A DNA stretch of 64,000 nt from positions 29,007-93,006 of the forward strand of contig DASXEJ010000238.1 in assembly GCA_036490175.1 (NCBI GenBank), in the 5' to 3' direction. Origin of the DNA: Pirellulales bacterium (GTDB lineage Bacteria > Planctomycetota > Planctomycetia > Pirellulales > JACPPG01). The notes under the pieces were generated by a model. The model was not told the origin of the DNA. It saw only the letters and a list, made by a program, of their open reading frames with translations, and did no database searches. The translations under genes were made by a program, and so were the position numbers. Positions 1 through 9,094 of this stretch are shown here, piece by piece; positions within the stretch are counted from its first letter, which is position 1; every line of letters starts with the position of its first letter.

Positions 1-59
1 ATTGCTTGCCCCGGGATTTCGCCATTGCGTGGGAACACAGGCGCGTTTCCTGGCAGAGT

Positions 60-1445
60 ATGAAATACAACCTCTCACTCGGAAATCGTGGTTACGCGTT
101 CGCCGATTTGAAAACGCTCATGGCGAAAGCTTCGCCAGCGCGCAGCGGTGATGTGCTGGCCGGAGTCGCCGCCGCCAGCGCGGAAGAACGCGTGGCCGCG
201 CAAACGCTACTGGCCGATGTGCCGCTGACGCGATTCCTCGAGGAACCGCTCGTGCCCTACGAGGCCGACGAAGTAACGCGGTTGATCTTCGACACGCACG
301 ATCGTGCGGCATTCGCACCGGTAGCCGATCTGACGGTGGGGCAATTTCGCGATTGGCTCCTGTCGTACGAGGTTGACGGCGATACGCTATCGGCGCTCGC
401 CTTGGGATTGATGCCCGAGATGGTTGCCGCGGTCAGCAAGCTAATGCGCAATCAGGATCTGGTGCTGGTTGCCAGCAAGCGACGCGTGGTGACGCGCTTC
501 CGCGATACGATCGGTCTCCCGGGGCGTATGTCGGTCCGATTACAGCCCAATCACCCGACCGACGACCGCCGAGGCATCGCGGCGTCGATTCTGGATGGGC
601 TGTGCTACGGGTGCGGAGACGCGGTGATTGGCATCAATCCTGCCAGCGACAATATGCCGGTGACGATCGATCTGCTGCGTCTGATCGACGAAATGATCCA
701 GACTCACAACATCCCCACGCAATCGTGCGTGCTGGCCCACGTGACAATCCAGTTGGCCGCGATCGAGCGGGGCGCACCCGTGGACCTGGTGTTTCAGTCG
801 ATTGCTGGCACCGAATCGACGAACAAAAGTTTCGGGATCAACCTCGCACTGCTGGCGGAAGCTAACGAGGCCGCGCGGAGCTTGGGCCGTGGAACCGTCG
901 GCCAGAATGTGATGTACTTTGAAACCGGGCAGGGCTCGTGCCTGTCCGCCGGTGGACATCATGACGTCGATCAGCAGACGCTCGAGGCCAGGGCCTACGG
1001 CGTGGCGCGACGGTTCGAGCCGTTGTTGGTGAACACGGTCGTGGGTTTCATCGGGCCAGAATACCTTTTCGATGGCAAGCAAATCATTCGCGCCGGGCTC
1101 GAAGATCATTTTTGCGGCAAATTGTTAGGCGTGCCAATGGGCTGCGACGTGTGCTACACCAATCATGCCGAAGCCGATCAGGACGATATGGACACGCTAC
1201 TGACGTTGTTAGGCGTGGCCGGTTGCAATTACATCATGGGAGTGCCCGGCGCCGACGATGTGATGCTGAATTACCAGTCGACGTCGTTTCACGACAGCCA
1301 TTACCTAAGGCAAGTGCTCGGCCTTCGCCCGGCACCGGAGTTCGAGGCCTGGCTCGACCAGTTGGGTGTAACCGATGGCCATAACCGCCTGCTACCAGTC
1401 AGCGAACGGCACCGCCTGCTGACCGAAGTGCGATCGATCGGGTGA
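60..1445 (+). CDS. eutB: ethanolamine ammonia-lyase large subunit EutB
   Basis: Catalytic subunit of the adenosylcobalamin-dependent lyase that splits ethanolamine into acetaldehyde and ammonia. The protein is 461 residues and collinear with the E. coli enzyme. R160 (in SVRLQPN), E288 (in YFETGQGS) and D363 (in MGCDVCYTNH) fall within one position of the known substrate-binding Arg160, Glu287 and Asp362. I chose the ATG at 60 because the protein then begins like known EutB (MKYNLSLGN, then a DLKTLMAKA segment); the reading frame also has a TTG at position 6. Transcription upstream lies outside the window. eutC follows after 46 bases, so the pair is an operon. No eutA reactivase or microcompartment shell gene is seen here. 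Confidence 0.96.
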   Translation: MKYNLSLGNRGYAFADLKTLMAKASPARSGDVLAGVAAASAEERVAAQTLLADVPLTRFLEEPLVPYEADEVTRLIFDTHDRAAFAPVADLTVGQFRDWLLSYEVDGDTLSALALGLMPEMVAAVSKLMRNQDLVLVASKRRVVTRFRDTIGLPGRMSVRLQPNHPTDDRRGIAASILDGLCYGCGDAVIGINPASDNMPVTIDLLRLIDEMIQTHNIPTQSCVLAHVTIQLAAIERGAPVDLVFQSIAGTESTNKSFGINLALLAEANEAARSLGRGTVGQNVMYFETGQGSCLSAGGHHDVDQQTLEARAYGVARRFEPLLVNTVVGFIGPEYLFDGKQIIRAGLEDHFCGKLLGVPMGCDVCYTNHAEADQDDMDTLLTLLGVAGCNYIMGVPGADDVMLNYQSTSFHDSHYLRQVLGLRPAPEFEAWLDQLGVTDGHNRLLPVSERHRLLTEVRSIG

Positions 1446-1491
1446 CGGCTGCCGGCCGAGACGTTTTTCGTTGCTAGCGGAGTTTCTGAAC

Positions 1492-2415
1492 TTGTCGCGT
1501 GAATCACTTACACTTCCAGACGCCTGGTTGCGGCTGCGCCAATTCACGCCGGCCCGGATTGCGCTCGGGCGGGTCGGTGGTAGCGTACCCACGTCGGAGT
1601 TGCTCGATTTTCAACTTGCACATGCCCGCGCCCGCGATGCCGTGCACGCGCCATTCGATATCGAGGCGCTAGCGGCACGGATTGCCGAGCTCGGCACTTC
1701 GACAATATGCGTCAGAAGCGCGGCAGCCGATCGGGAAACATTTCTGAAACGACCGGACTTGGGACGGCGCCTTGATGCGCCGGGGCGCGCGGCACTGGAG
1801 CTTGCCGCGGCCGCAGTCGGGCCTTGTGAGGCGCTGCCGGCAGTGACGGCGTGTCAGGAGCTTTCGAACTACGATGCGGCGCAGGCCGATCTGGCGATTA
1901 TCGTCTCCGACGGTCTTTCGGCGCTCGCCGTTCAACGGCAGGTTGTGCCGCTGCTCGAGGCGTGGTTCCCGTTATTGCGCGCCGAACGAAGGCGGGTGGC
2001 CCCGGTGGTGCTGGTCGAGCGCGGCCGCGTCGCCGTTCAGGACGAGGTGGGGCAATTGCTCAACGCCCGCGTGGCGGTAATCCTGGTGGGCGAGCGCCCA
2101 GGATTGGGTTCGCCGGATAGTTTGGGTGCGTACCTCGTACACGATCCGCGCGCGGGCTTGACGGACGCCGATCGTAATTGTGTATCGAACATCCGTCCGC
2201 AAGGTTTGCCGCCCGCTGCCGCGGCGTTGAAGCTGCATTATTTAATGAGCGAAGCCATCGCCAGACGCACAAGCGGCGTAATGCTCAAGGACGAGAGCCT
2301 GTCGATCTCGCGGATCGACGATGTTTCGCCCCCAGGCGCAGCGCAACTCAGTGCACCCTCTGCGGCCGCAGTTGCGCAAAACCCGGCGGGTTCCGCGGGT
2401 CCTGTAGCTCAGTAG
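1492..2415 (+). CDS. eutC: ethanolamine ammonia-lyase small subunit EutC
   Basis: Small subunit that completes the cobalamin site of ethanolamine ammonia-lyase. Family signatures are present: an RLRQFTPARIALGR segment near the N-terminus, SDGLSALAVQ in the middle, ERPGLGSPDSLGAYL, and RNCVSNIRP near the C-terminus. The last 30 residues are an Ala/Pro-rich tail unlike the core. No ATG is available. I chose TTG at 1492, which has GGAG at 1479-1482 nine bases upstream; TTG at 1471 is the alternative and adds seven residues. It follows eutB in the same direction and ends 82 bases before the convergent glgX. Confidence 0.93.
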   Translation: MSRESLTLPDAWLRLRQFTPARIALGRVGGSVPTSELLDFQLAHARARDAVHAPFDIEALAARIAELGTSTICVRSAAADRETFLKRPDLGRRLDAPGRAALELAAAAVGPCEALPAVTACQELSNYDAAQADLAIIVSDGLSALAVQRQVVPLLEAWFPLLRAERRRVAPVVLVERGRVAVQDEVGQLLNARVAVILVGERPGLGSPDSLGAYLVHDPRAGLTDADRNCVSNIRPQGLPPAAAALKLHYLMSEAIARRTSGVMLKDESLSISRIDDVSPPGAAQLSAPSAAAVAQNPAGSAGPVAQ

Positions 2416-2497
2416 ACGCCCGACGATCGCCTGTCGCCGATCGCTACTTTGACGGTGCTGCTGGCGCACATTCCTCGGCCTGGTCGTCGAGTCTTGT

Positions 2498-4645
2498 TCA
2501 AATCGTTCGCTCGGGTGCATCATTCGCCGAACGAAACAGTGCCAGCGAGCACGCTTCGAGCGGATACTTGCCGTCCGATTCCGGTTTCCATTCGACGTCG
2601 AGCCGTGCCGTATCGAAGACCAATTCCCAAGGGTTCGTGCTACCGCTGGGCGGCAACACGAACGAGATATCGTGAGTATGGTCGGCATTGAATAACACCA
2701 GCATGGTATCGCCGCAAATTGTCTCGCCGTGCGCATCGACGTCAATCGACTGGCCGAAAAGTTGCACGCCCAGACAGCGGACGAAGGGCGCATGCCAGGC
2801 TTCGTCGGACATTTCCTTGCCGGTCGGATCGAGCCAGGCGATCTCACGCGCCTCGACCCCCTTGAGCGCGCGTCCGTGGAAGAATCGCCGGCGATGAAAG
2901 ACCGGCTGGTCGTGAAAGACCTTGATGACGCGCCGCAGAAAGTCGAGTTGCGTCTGCTGTTCTGAGTTTAATTTCCAATTGAGCCAGGTCAGCTCGTTAT
3001 CCTGGCAATAGGTGTTGTTATTTCCTAGTTGTGTGTGGCCGATTTCATCTCCGCCGAGCAGCATGGGAACGCCCTGCGAGAGCAGCACCGTCGCCAGAAA
3101 GGCCCGCTGCTTCTTGGCACGCAGCGCCAGTACCGCCGGCTGGTCAGTGGGCCCCTCGACGCCACAGTTCCAACTAATATTGTCATTGGCACCGTCGCGA
3201 TTGTCTTCGCCGTTGGCTTCGTTGTGTTTATGGTCGTAGCTAACCAGGTCAGCCAGCGTAAATCCGTCGTGACAGGTCACGAAATTGATGCTGGCGTGCG
3301 GCCGCCGACTGCTCCATTCGTACAGGTCGCTCGAGCCGCAAAAGCGCGTGGCAAATTCCGAAGCGACGCCTCCGTCTCCTTTCCAGAAATGGCGGATGCA
3401 ATCTCTGTACTTGCCGTTCCATTCGGACCATAACGCCGGAAAGTTGCCCACCTGGTAGCCCCCTTCACCCAGGTCCCAGGGCTCGGCGATCAACTTCACC
3501 TGCGAAATGACCGGATCCTGGTGAACGATGTCGAAAAAGGCTCCCAGCTTGTCGACTTCGTGCAATTCGCGGGCGAGCGTGCTGGCCAGATCGAAGCGGA
3601 AGCCGTCGATGTGCATGTCCAGCACCCAGTAACGGAGGCTGTCCATGATGAGCTGCAGCACACGCGGATTCCGCATGGAAAACGTGTTACCGCAGCCGGT
3701 GTAGTCGACATAGTATCGGCGATCCTCTTGCGAGAGTCGGTAATACGACGCGTTGTCGATACCGCGGAAGGAGAGGGTCGGCCCCATCTGGTTGCCTTCG
3801 GCGGTGTGGTTGTAGACCACGTCGAGAATCACTTCGATGCCCGCCGAATGGAAATTGCGGACCATCGTCTTGAACTCGCGCACCGAATCGACACCACTGC
3901 CCGTGGCCGCATAGCTGTGCTCAGGGGCGAAGAACCCCAGGGTGTTGTAACCCCAGTAATTCACCAGACCGTTCTCGACAAGGTGGCGGTCGTCGACGTG
4001 TTCATGCACGGGCAACAGCTCGACCGCCGTAATGCCCAGCTCCTTGAAATATCGAATCGACGCCTCGGCGCCGAGTCCGGCGTAGGTGCCGCGCAACTTT
4101 TCAGGCACCTCGGGATGTAGTTTGGTAAATCCTTTGACGTGTACTTCGTAGATGAGGGTCTTGTTCCAAGGGGTCTGCGGCCGACGGTCGTCTCCCCAAG
4201 TAAAAGCCTCGTCAATCACCGCGGCCAAGGGAGCGAAGGCGGCATTGTCGCGCTCGTCGAACGAGAGGTCTGCCGCCGGATCGCCTACCTTGTACGCCCA
4301 CATTTCATCCGTCCAATGTGTTTCGCGCGCGACGGACTTCGCATAGGGGTCGAGCAGGATTTTATGCGGGTTGAAGCGATGTCCTTCTTCCGGCTTATAA
4401 GGGCCATAGACGCGATAACCATACACCTGGCCAGGCAGCACGTCGGGTAGATAGCCGTGCCAAACCATATCCGTGCTGTCGGGTAGAACGACTCGACACG
4501 CTTCCTGCGTGGCATCGGCTGAATCAAACAGGCAAAGTTCAACCTTCTCGGCATTTTCCGAGTACAGGGCAAAGTTTGTGCCTTGGCCGTCCCAGCTCGC
4601 TCCGAGCGGATAGGGACGGCCTGGCCAAATACGTGGTGCAGTCAT
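2498..4645 (-). CDS. glgX: glycogen debranching enzyme GlgX/TreX
   Basis: GH13 isoamylase-type enzyme that hydrolyses alpha-1,6 branches of glycogen or limit dextrin in the cytoplasm. At 715 residues it has the normal family length. An N-terminal CBM48-like domain (about residues 8-100) precedes the TIM barrel. Catalytic residues are visible: nucleophile D352 in DGFRFDLAS, acid/base E388 in LIAEPWDLG, and D460 in VTCHDGFTL; the YNHTAEGN segment is near 278-285. The ATG at 4645 has AAGGAA 8-13 bases upstream. It stands alone, with no other glycogen gene next to it; the AI-2E gene upstream is 60 bases away in the same direction, so co-transcription is possible. Confidence 0.95.
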   Translation of the reverse strand: MTAPRIWPGRPYPLGASWDGQGTNFALYSENAEKVELCLFDSADATQEACRVVLPDSTDMVWHGYLPDVLPGQVYGYRVYGPYKPEEGHRFNPHKILLDPYAKSVARETHWTDEMWAYKVGDPAADLSFDERDNAAFAPLAAVIDEAFTWGDDRRPQTPWNKTLIYEVHVKGFTKLHPEVPEKLRGTYAGLGAEASIRYFKELGITAVELLPVHEHVDDRHLVENGLVNYWGYNTLGFFAPEHSYAATGSGVDSVREFKTMVRNFHSAGIEVILDVVYNHTAEGNQMGPTLSFRGIDNASYYRLSQEDRRYYVDYTGCGNTFSMRNPRVLQLIMDSLRYWVLDMHIDGFRFDLASTLARELHEVDKLGAFFDIVHQDPVISQVKLIAEPWDLGEGGYQVGNFPALWSEWNGKYRDCIRHFWKGDGGVASEFATRFCGSSDLYEWSSRRPHASINFVTCHDGFTLADLVSYDHKHNEANGEDNRDGANDNISWNCGVEGPTDQPAVLALRAKKQRAFLATVLLSQGVPMLLGGDEIGHTQLGNNNTYCQDNELTWLNWKLNSEQQTQLDFLRRVIKVFHDQPVFHRRRFFHGRALKGVEAREIAWLDPTGKEMSDEAWHAPFVRCLGVQLFGQSIDVDAHGETICGDTMLVLFNADHTHDISFVLPPSGSTNPWELVFDTARLDVEWKPESDGKYPLEACSLALFRSANDAPERTI

Positions 4646-4705
4646 GCGTATAGTTCCTTGACTTCTTCAGCGAGTCGCCGATTGGCATACAGAGGAGACG
4701 GACGC

Positions 4706-6007
4706 TTACGTGGATTCACTGCTCGCGGTGGCTGTCAGATCGAGTTCGTCGCGTGCCCGATCGACGAGCGATCCCAGCCGCTCGACAACGGATTTGGTCT
4801 CTTCGCGCAGCCCTTCGGTATCGGCCATGCGCGCCCGCAGCGTTGCCAGCCGACCGGCCAGTGCGCGGGGCGAGATTTCGACTTCGGCGGCAGCCGCGGC
4901 ACGTTGTGCCAAATACTGGCCGCCCAAGATTTGCACGGCAGCGGCCACAGGCGGAGCGATCAGCAGACCGAAGAAGCCTAGCCAATCCACCATGCCGACC
5001 GCGACCAGGACCAGCAAGATCGGATTGTAACGCTTGCGGCGGAACAACCGCGGCTCGACCAACCATTCCAATAGCATCAACACCAGCAGCGTGTAAAGTG
5101 CCGCGGCCAAGAGAGTCACAATCGTCCCTTGTCCACCGGCAAGCAGGAACCGCGGCAACCAAATGGCAGTAACCGATATCATGGCCAAGGGTGCGCCAAT
5201 CCACGGTATTAACCACGCCAGCGCCCCCACCGCGGCGGATAAGATCGGATAGGGCTGTCGAAAAACCGAGAAACCAATTCCCAACATGATGCCTGCGGCA
5301 AGACTTTGCACCACTTCGCGCTGCAGATAGGCGCCCGTTGCCTGCTCGACGGCACGCCAGGTATCGCGCGCGCGCTGTCGACGGTCGACGTCGAGCAACG
5401 ATAACCACAGTCGCTCGAAATGGATCCGGTCAATGCTCCAGTACAGACTGAGCACGACAATGATCAATACATTCAAAATCGTGCCGAAGAAGCCCCAGGT
5501 GGCGCCCAGCACCGTATGCACCGCGCGGGGCGTCCACCAGGCATCGGAAGACGGCTGCGCGGGCTCAGTGGCATCGTCTTCGCGAGGCGCATCGGCCTCT
5601 ACCGGAACCGTCTCTGCCGCGCGCAACGAGACGCGTTGCAAATCGTCCCAGGAAGGTAGGCTGCGAGCAAGCGCCCGCTGCACGGCGTTTCCCTGCGGCC
5701 AGGTTTGAGCAACGTCTTGATAAGCGCTCTTAAAATCGCCCGCAAACTCCTGCACGTTGGCCGCCAAAGGAAAGGCAAGCGCCAAGGCCAGGGCGACAAA
5801 CGCGACCACGCATCCTAGATAGGTCACAGCCAGCGCTAACGACTTGGGCAAGCCCCAGCGGTGCAACTGCTCGATGGCCGGTCGCAGCGCGGCCGATGTG
5901 CCCAGCGATAGAAAGAAAATGAGCACGGCGCTGCGCAATTCCCACGTCATAGCCAGTGCGGCCAGGGTGGCGAGTACCAATGCGGTGCCGACGGCCAATT
6001 GTCTCAT
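4706..6007 (-). CDS. AI-2E family transporter (second of an overlapping pair)
   Basis: Polytopic inner-membrane protein of the AI-2E (TerC/PerM-like) family, 433 residues. Two N-terminal helices, a soluble stretch of about 100 residues rich in acidic residues, then a cluster of hydrophobic helices that includes the family segment GIGFSVFRQPYPILSAAVGA and the ILLVLVAVGMVDWLGFFGLL helix. A C-terminal tail of about 60 residues is charged and probably coiled coil. The start overlaps the stop of the upstream AI-2E gene by four bases (ATGA), so the two are translationally coupled. The family name comes from autoinducer export in E. coli; substrates in planctomycetes are unknown. Confidence 0.88.
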   Translation of the reverse strand: MRQLAVGTALVLATLAALAMTWELRSAVLIFFLSLGTSAALRPAIEQLHRWGLPKSLALAVTYLGCVVAFVALALALAFPLAANVQEFAGDFKSAYQDVAQTWPQGNAVQRALARSLPSWDDLQRVSLRAAETVPVEADAPREDDATEPAQPSSDAWWTPRAVHTVLGATWGFFGTILNVLIIVVLSLYWSIDRIHFERLWLSLLDVDRRQRARDTWRAVEQATGAYLQREVVQSLAAGIMLGIGFSVFRQPYPILSAAVGALAWLIPWIGAPLAMISVTAIWLPRFLLAGGQGTIVTLLAAALYTLLVLMLLEWLVEPRLFRRKRYNPILLVLVAVGMVDWLGFFGLLIAPPVAAAVQILGGQYLAQRAAAAAEVEISPRALAGRLATLRARMADTEGLREETKSVVERLGSLVDRARDELDLTATASSEST

Positions 6008-7281
6008 CGCGAGGGCTCCACAGCCGGCTCGAGTGAATTCGCCGTCTTGCCAAACTGGGCGAGCGCTTGATCGAGCTGCTGTGCGATCGTCTCGATCGTT
6101 TCTTCGATGCGATCGGTGCGGGCGCTCGTAGGAGCCTCTTTGTCACGCACTTGCAGACGTATTTCTTGGACGATTTCTTGCGCTTCGAAGCGCAGCTGGC
6201 TTATGGCGTCACGACTGACGGGGCGCGCGGGCTCGAGTGCTTCGGCGCGCAGCACATAGCGATCCAGCAGTAGCTGGATGATTGCCGCCATGGGGATGGC
6301 CAGCACGGCACCCGCCAGGCCTTCGAGCGCACTAAAGCCTGCGATCGCCAGCAGCGTGACGACCGCGTTCACACCCACCGAGCGATCCATGATCCGGGGT
6401 ACCAGCAGATAGTTTTCCGATTGCTGGATTACGACAGCCGCGAACAGCACCCAAGGAATCTGAGATGGATCGACCGATAGCGCCACCAGCATAGGGGCAA
6501 TCGCCCCCAGCACGGGGCCAAAGACCGGTACTGCCTCGAGGATCCCGGCGACGATGGCCAATACGAGCGCATGCGGCAGCCCGATGATCAAATAGGCGAT
6601 AAGCGACATCAATCCGACGGCCAGGCAAAGCAATCCCTGTCCGCGCACGTACGCGCCTACTTTCGCTTCGATCCCCTCAATCACTTCGCCGGCGTCTTGA
6701 CGCTTTTCGGGCGGCAAGAATAGCAACAACGACCGCAGGGTATGATCTTCGTGGATGCTCCACAGAAAGCCTGTGAAGATCACGATCAACACGATGGCTC
6801 CGCCCCGAATCACCAGGCCGCTATAGTTGAAAGCACGGCGCAAAGTTTGTAGCGCGCCTTCGAGGACCTCGTCCTCGCGGTCGACCCACGCAGGCTTCTC
6901 AGGAAGCCGTTCGGCCACTGTGGTTGAAATCTGACCTATCCGCTCGCGGAAGTCGCCATAACTCTCGGGCAATGTGTGCAACAATGCCTGCGTCTGGTCG
7001 ACCAGCATCGGCAATCCCACCACGGCCGGCGCGACTAGGCATGTCAGTAGCAGGGAAAAGATTAGGCAGATGGCGAGATTTCGCGGCAAGCCTCGGCTGG
7101 TCAACAAGGCGACCAGGGGTTTCAGCGCCGTCGACAGTACGATCGCGATGAACAGAAAGAAAAGGACGTGCCGCGCCAGCAACAGCAACGCGAAAAAACC
7201 GCCGACCGCGCATACGACCAGTGTGCCCGCGATGATTCTTCGCGGGGGCCAGTGGCTTTCGGTTGTCGGTACCGTGGACAT
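6004..7281 (-). CDS. AI-2E family transporter (first of an overlapping pair)
   Basis: 425-residue membrane protein of the AI-2E permease family. Helices sit near residues 14-60, 70-90, about 150-180 and 215-330, with the family segment AIVAGILEAVPVFGPVLGAI in the middle of the last group. A charged C-terminal tail of about 80 residues (SRDAISQLRFEAQEIVQEIR) is predicted helical. The next gene is a divergent paralogue that overlaps it by four bases, suggesting the two products are made in equal amounts and may form one complex. A GGGGAGA motif lies about 13 bases upstream of the start, further than ideal. Confidence 0.88.
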   Translation of the reverse strand: MSTVPTTESHWPPRRIIAGTLVVCAVGGFFALLLLARHVLFFLFIAIVLSTALKPLVALLTSRGLPRNLAICLIFSLLLTCLVAPAVVGLPMLVDQTQALLHTLPESYGDFRERIGQISTTVAERLPEKPAWVDREDEVLEGALQTLRRAFNYSGLVIRGGAIVLIVIFTGFLWSIHEDHTLRSLLLFLPPEKRQDAGEVIEGIEAKVGAYVRGQGLLCLAVGLMSLIAYLIIGLPHALVLAIVAGILEAVPVFGPVLGAIAPMLVALSVDPSQIPWVLFAAVVIQQSENYLLVPRIMDRSVGVNAVVTLLAIAGFSALEGLAGAVLAIPMAAIIQLLLDRYVLRAEALEPARPVSRDAISQLRFEAQEIVQEIRLQVRDKEAPTSARTDRIEETIETIAQQLDQALAQFGKTANSLEPAVEPSR

Positions 7282-7493
7282 GGATGCGGCGATCTCCCCT
7301 GGGCAATCATAGCCCCCGCTAGCAGGCCTGGCGATGCAACTTCGTTAACCGTTTCGGGGCTATGCCCGGGCAGCGGCAGTGGCTCGACGTTCGCGGACGT
7401 TCAACGCGAAATACGTGCCGATTTTGGCAAATGCAGTCGACATGGTTGCGCGATACTAACGATTTCGAGGACGCCGGTTCTGGGCGCATGCTT

Positions 7494-8405
7494 TCAGTTT
7501 CTGGGTAGGCGTTCTTGGTATTCTGCCGAGGATATGAACCGCGATCTGCGGGTGGGCAGGACTTTCGCACCGATTTGACGGACATACGCCTGGGTTACCT
7601 CGGCACCAAAGAGAAAAATCTGCGCCGAATAATACGTCCATACTAAGACCAGTACGAAGGAGCCGGCGGCGCCATAGGCCGAGGCGATGACCAAGCGTGC
7701 CAGATACCAGCCGATCACGAATTTGCCGATCGAAAACAACACCGACGTTACTGCTGCTCCGACCCAGACATCGCGCCAGCGTACATGGACGTCTGGCAGA
7801 AATTTAAACGTCGCCGCGAATAGCATCGTAATCGCCACCAGCGACAGGCTCCAATCGAGCGACCGTAGCGTCAGGTCGGAAACCGGTAATCTGGCCTGGG
7901 CCAGGGCCACGCCGGCCGACATGGCCGAACTCGCCACCAGCGACGCCAACAGCAGCAGGCCGACCGCCGCGACCATGGCGATGCTCCATGCATACTCGAT
8001 GAACGTCGCGATCCAACCCACGCCCGGTTTGCGCTCCACTTCCCAGATAATGTCGAGCGCACCTTTGATTTGAGTAAAGACGCCCGTGGCTCCGAACCAT
8101 AGCGCGAAGAAGGTCAGAGTGGTCGCCAGCGCGCCACCGCGCGGCCGGGCGGCACTGAGCACGAGATCCTCGATCGCGCGAGCGGCCTGTTCGCTGCCCA
8201 GAAATCGATTTACTTGCTCGAAGACTTCGCCTTTGGCTGCCTGCTGACCGAAAACTGATCCGGCGATGGCGATGGCGACGACCAACAGGGGCGCGATCGA
8301 AAAGATGGCGTAGTAGGCGATCGCCGCGCCGAGCCGAGGCGCATTGTGCCGCTGCCAATCCAAGGTGGCGGTCTTGAATACGTGCCAGATGGCCGCCAGC
8401 TTCAT
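7494..8405 (-). CDS. YihY/virulence factor BrkB family membrane protein
   Basis: Inner-membrane protein of 303 residues with about six helices. The family features are the N-terminal amphipathic segment followed by APRLGAAIAYYAIFSIAPLL, a central LWFGATGVFTQIKGALDIIW segment, and the C-terminal YGAAGSFVLVLVWTYYSAQ helix followed by GAEVTQAYVRQIG. The frame is open for 55 codons upstream. I chose the ATG at 8405 because GAGGCG lies directly upstream and the protein then starts at the conserved region (MKLAAIWHVFK). The annotation as RNase BN in older literature has been withdrawn for this family; its role is unknown, possibly envelope integrity. Confidence 0.9.
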   Translation of the reverse strand: MKLAAIWHVFKTATLDWQRHNAPRLGAAIAYYAIFSIAPLLVVAIAIAGSVFGQQAAKGEVFEQVNRFLGSEQAARAIEDLVLSAARPRGGALATTLTFFALWFGATGVFTQIKGALDIIWEVERKPGVGWIATFIEYAWSIAMVAAVGLLLLASLVASSAMSAGVALAQARLPVSDLTLRSLDWSLSLVAITMLFAATFKFLPDVHVRWRDVWVGAAVTSVLFSIGKFVIGWYLARLVIASAYGAAGSFVLVLVWTYYSAQIFLFGAEVTQAYVRQIGAKVLPTRRSRFISSAEYQERLPRN

Positions 8406-8656
8406 GACGCCTCGTGTCGAGTGTGATGCGGGAGCTGATCGCCTTATTGGCGCGGCGACCAGTACGGCGGTACAGTCTTGGCGGTACTTTGTCAGGTCGC
8501 TGCACGGATCGGGCGGCGCGGTCGACGGTCGAAGAACAGCAGAGGGCTTTCCATCAACACGCGTCGTCACCCCCGTGAGCGGTAACCTACCACGGCCGCC
8601 CTGGATGTCGCCAGCCAGATATCGAGCGGGTCCGGTTGTTTTGATAGGAGTTCAAT

Positions 8657-9070
8657 ATGTTGACGACGGATACGCTCAGCCCGGACGATCGCGAACGCTT
8701 GATCGCCGCATCGATCACAGCCCGACAAGGCGCCTATGCTCCGTACTCGCGATTCCTAGTTGGGGCCGCCCTCCTGACCGACGACGGCCAGGTCATCAAT
8801 GGCGCTAACGTGGAAAATGCCTCGTATGGTTTGACGATCTGCGCCGAACGCGTGGCAGTGCAAAAGGCTGTTGCCACGGGGCTGAGAGGATTTCGGGCCA
8901 TCGCCATTGCCACGTCCGGAGGTGGTTCGCCCTGCGGAGCCTGCCGGCAGGTGCTGGCCGAGTTTTGCGACGACCTATTAATCCTGCTGGTTGATGTCGA
9001 TCGTGACAACGCCGTGGCCGAGGCTCGCTTGGCTGCGTTATTACCAAATTCTTTTCGGCTTCGCGATTGA
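8657..9070 (+). CDS. cdd: cytidine deaminase
   Basis: Zinc-dependent hydrolase that converts cytidine or deoxycytidine to uridine or deoxyuridine in pyrimidine salvage. At 137 residues it is the short homotetrameric type. The zinc site is complete: C62 and the proton shuttle E64 in TICAERV, and C93 and C96 in SPCGACRQ. The substrate-binding NVENASYG segment is at 51-58. TAGGAG lies seven bases upstream of the ATG. It is a single gene; the next gene is convergent 24 bases downstream. Confidence 0.95.
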   Translation: MLTTDTLSPDDRERLIAASITARQGAYAPYSRFLVGAALLTDDGQVINGANVENASYGLTICAERVAVQKAVATGLRGFRAIAIATSGGGSPCGACRQVLAEFCDDLLILLVDVDRDNAVAEARLAALLPNSFRLRD

Positions 9071-9094
9071 TGATGAACGTTCGATCGACGTTCC

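Noticed and set aside
3521..4120. 199-codon plus-strand frame inside glgX
   Set aside because: Shadow of the GH13 gene, whose catalytic motifs are intact on the minus strand.
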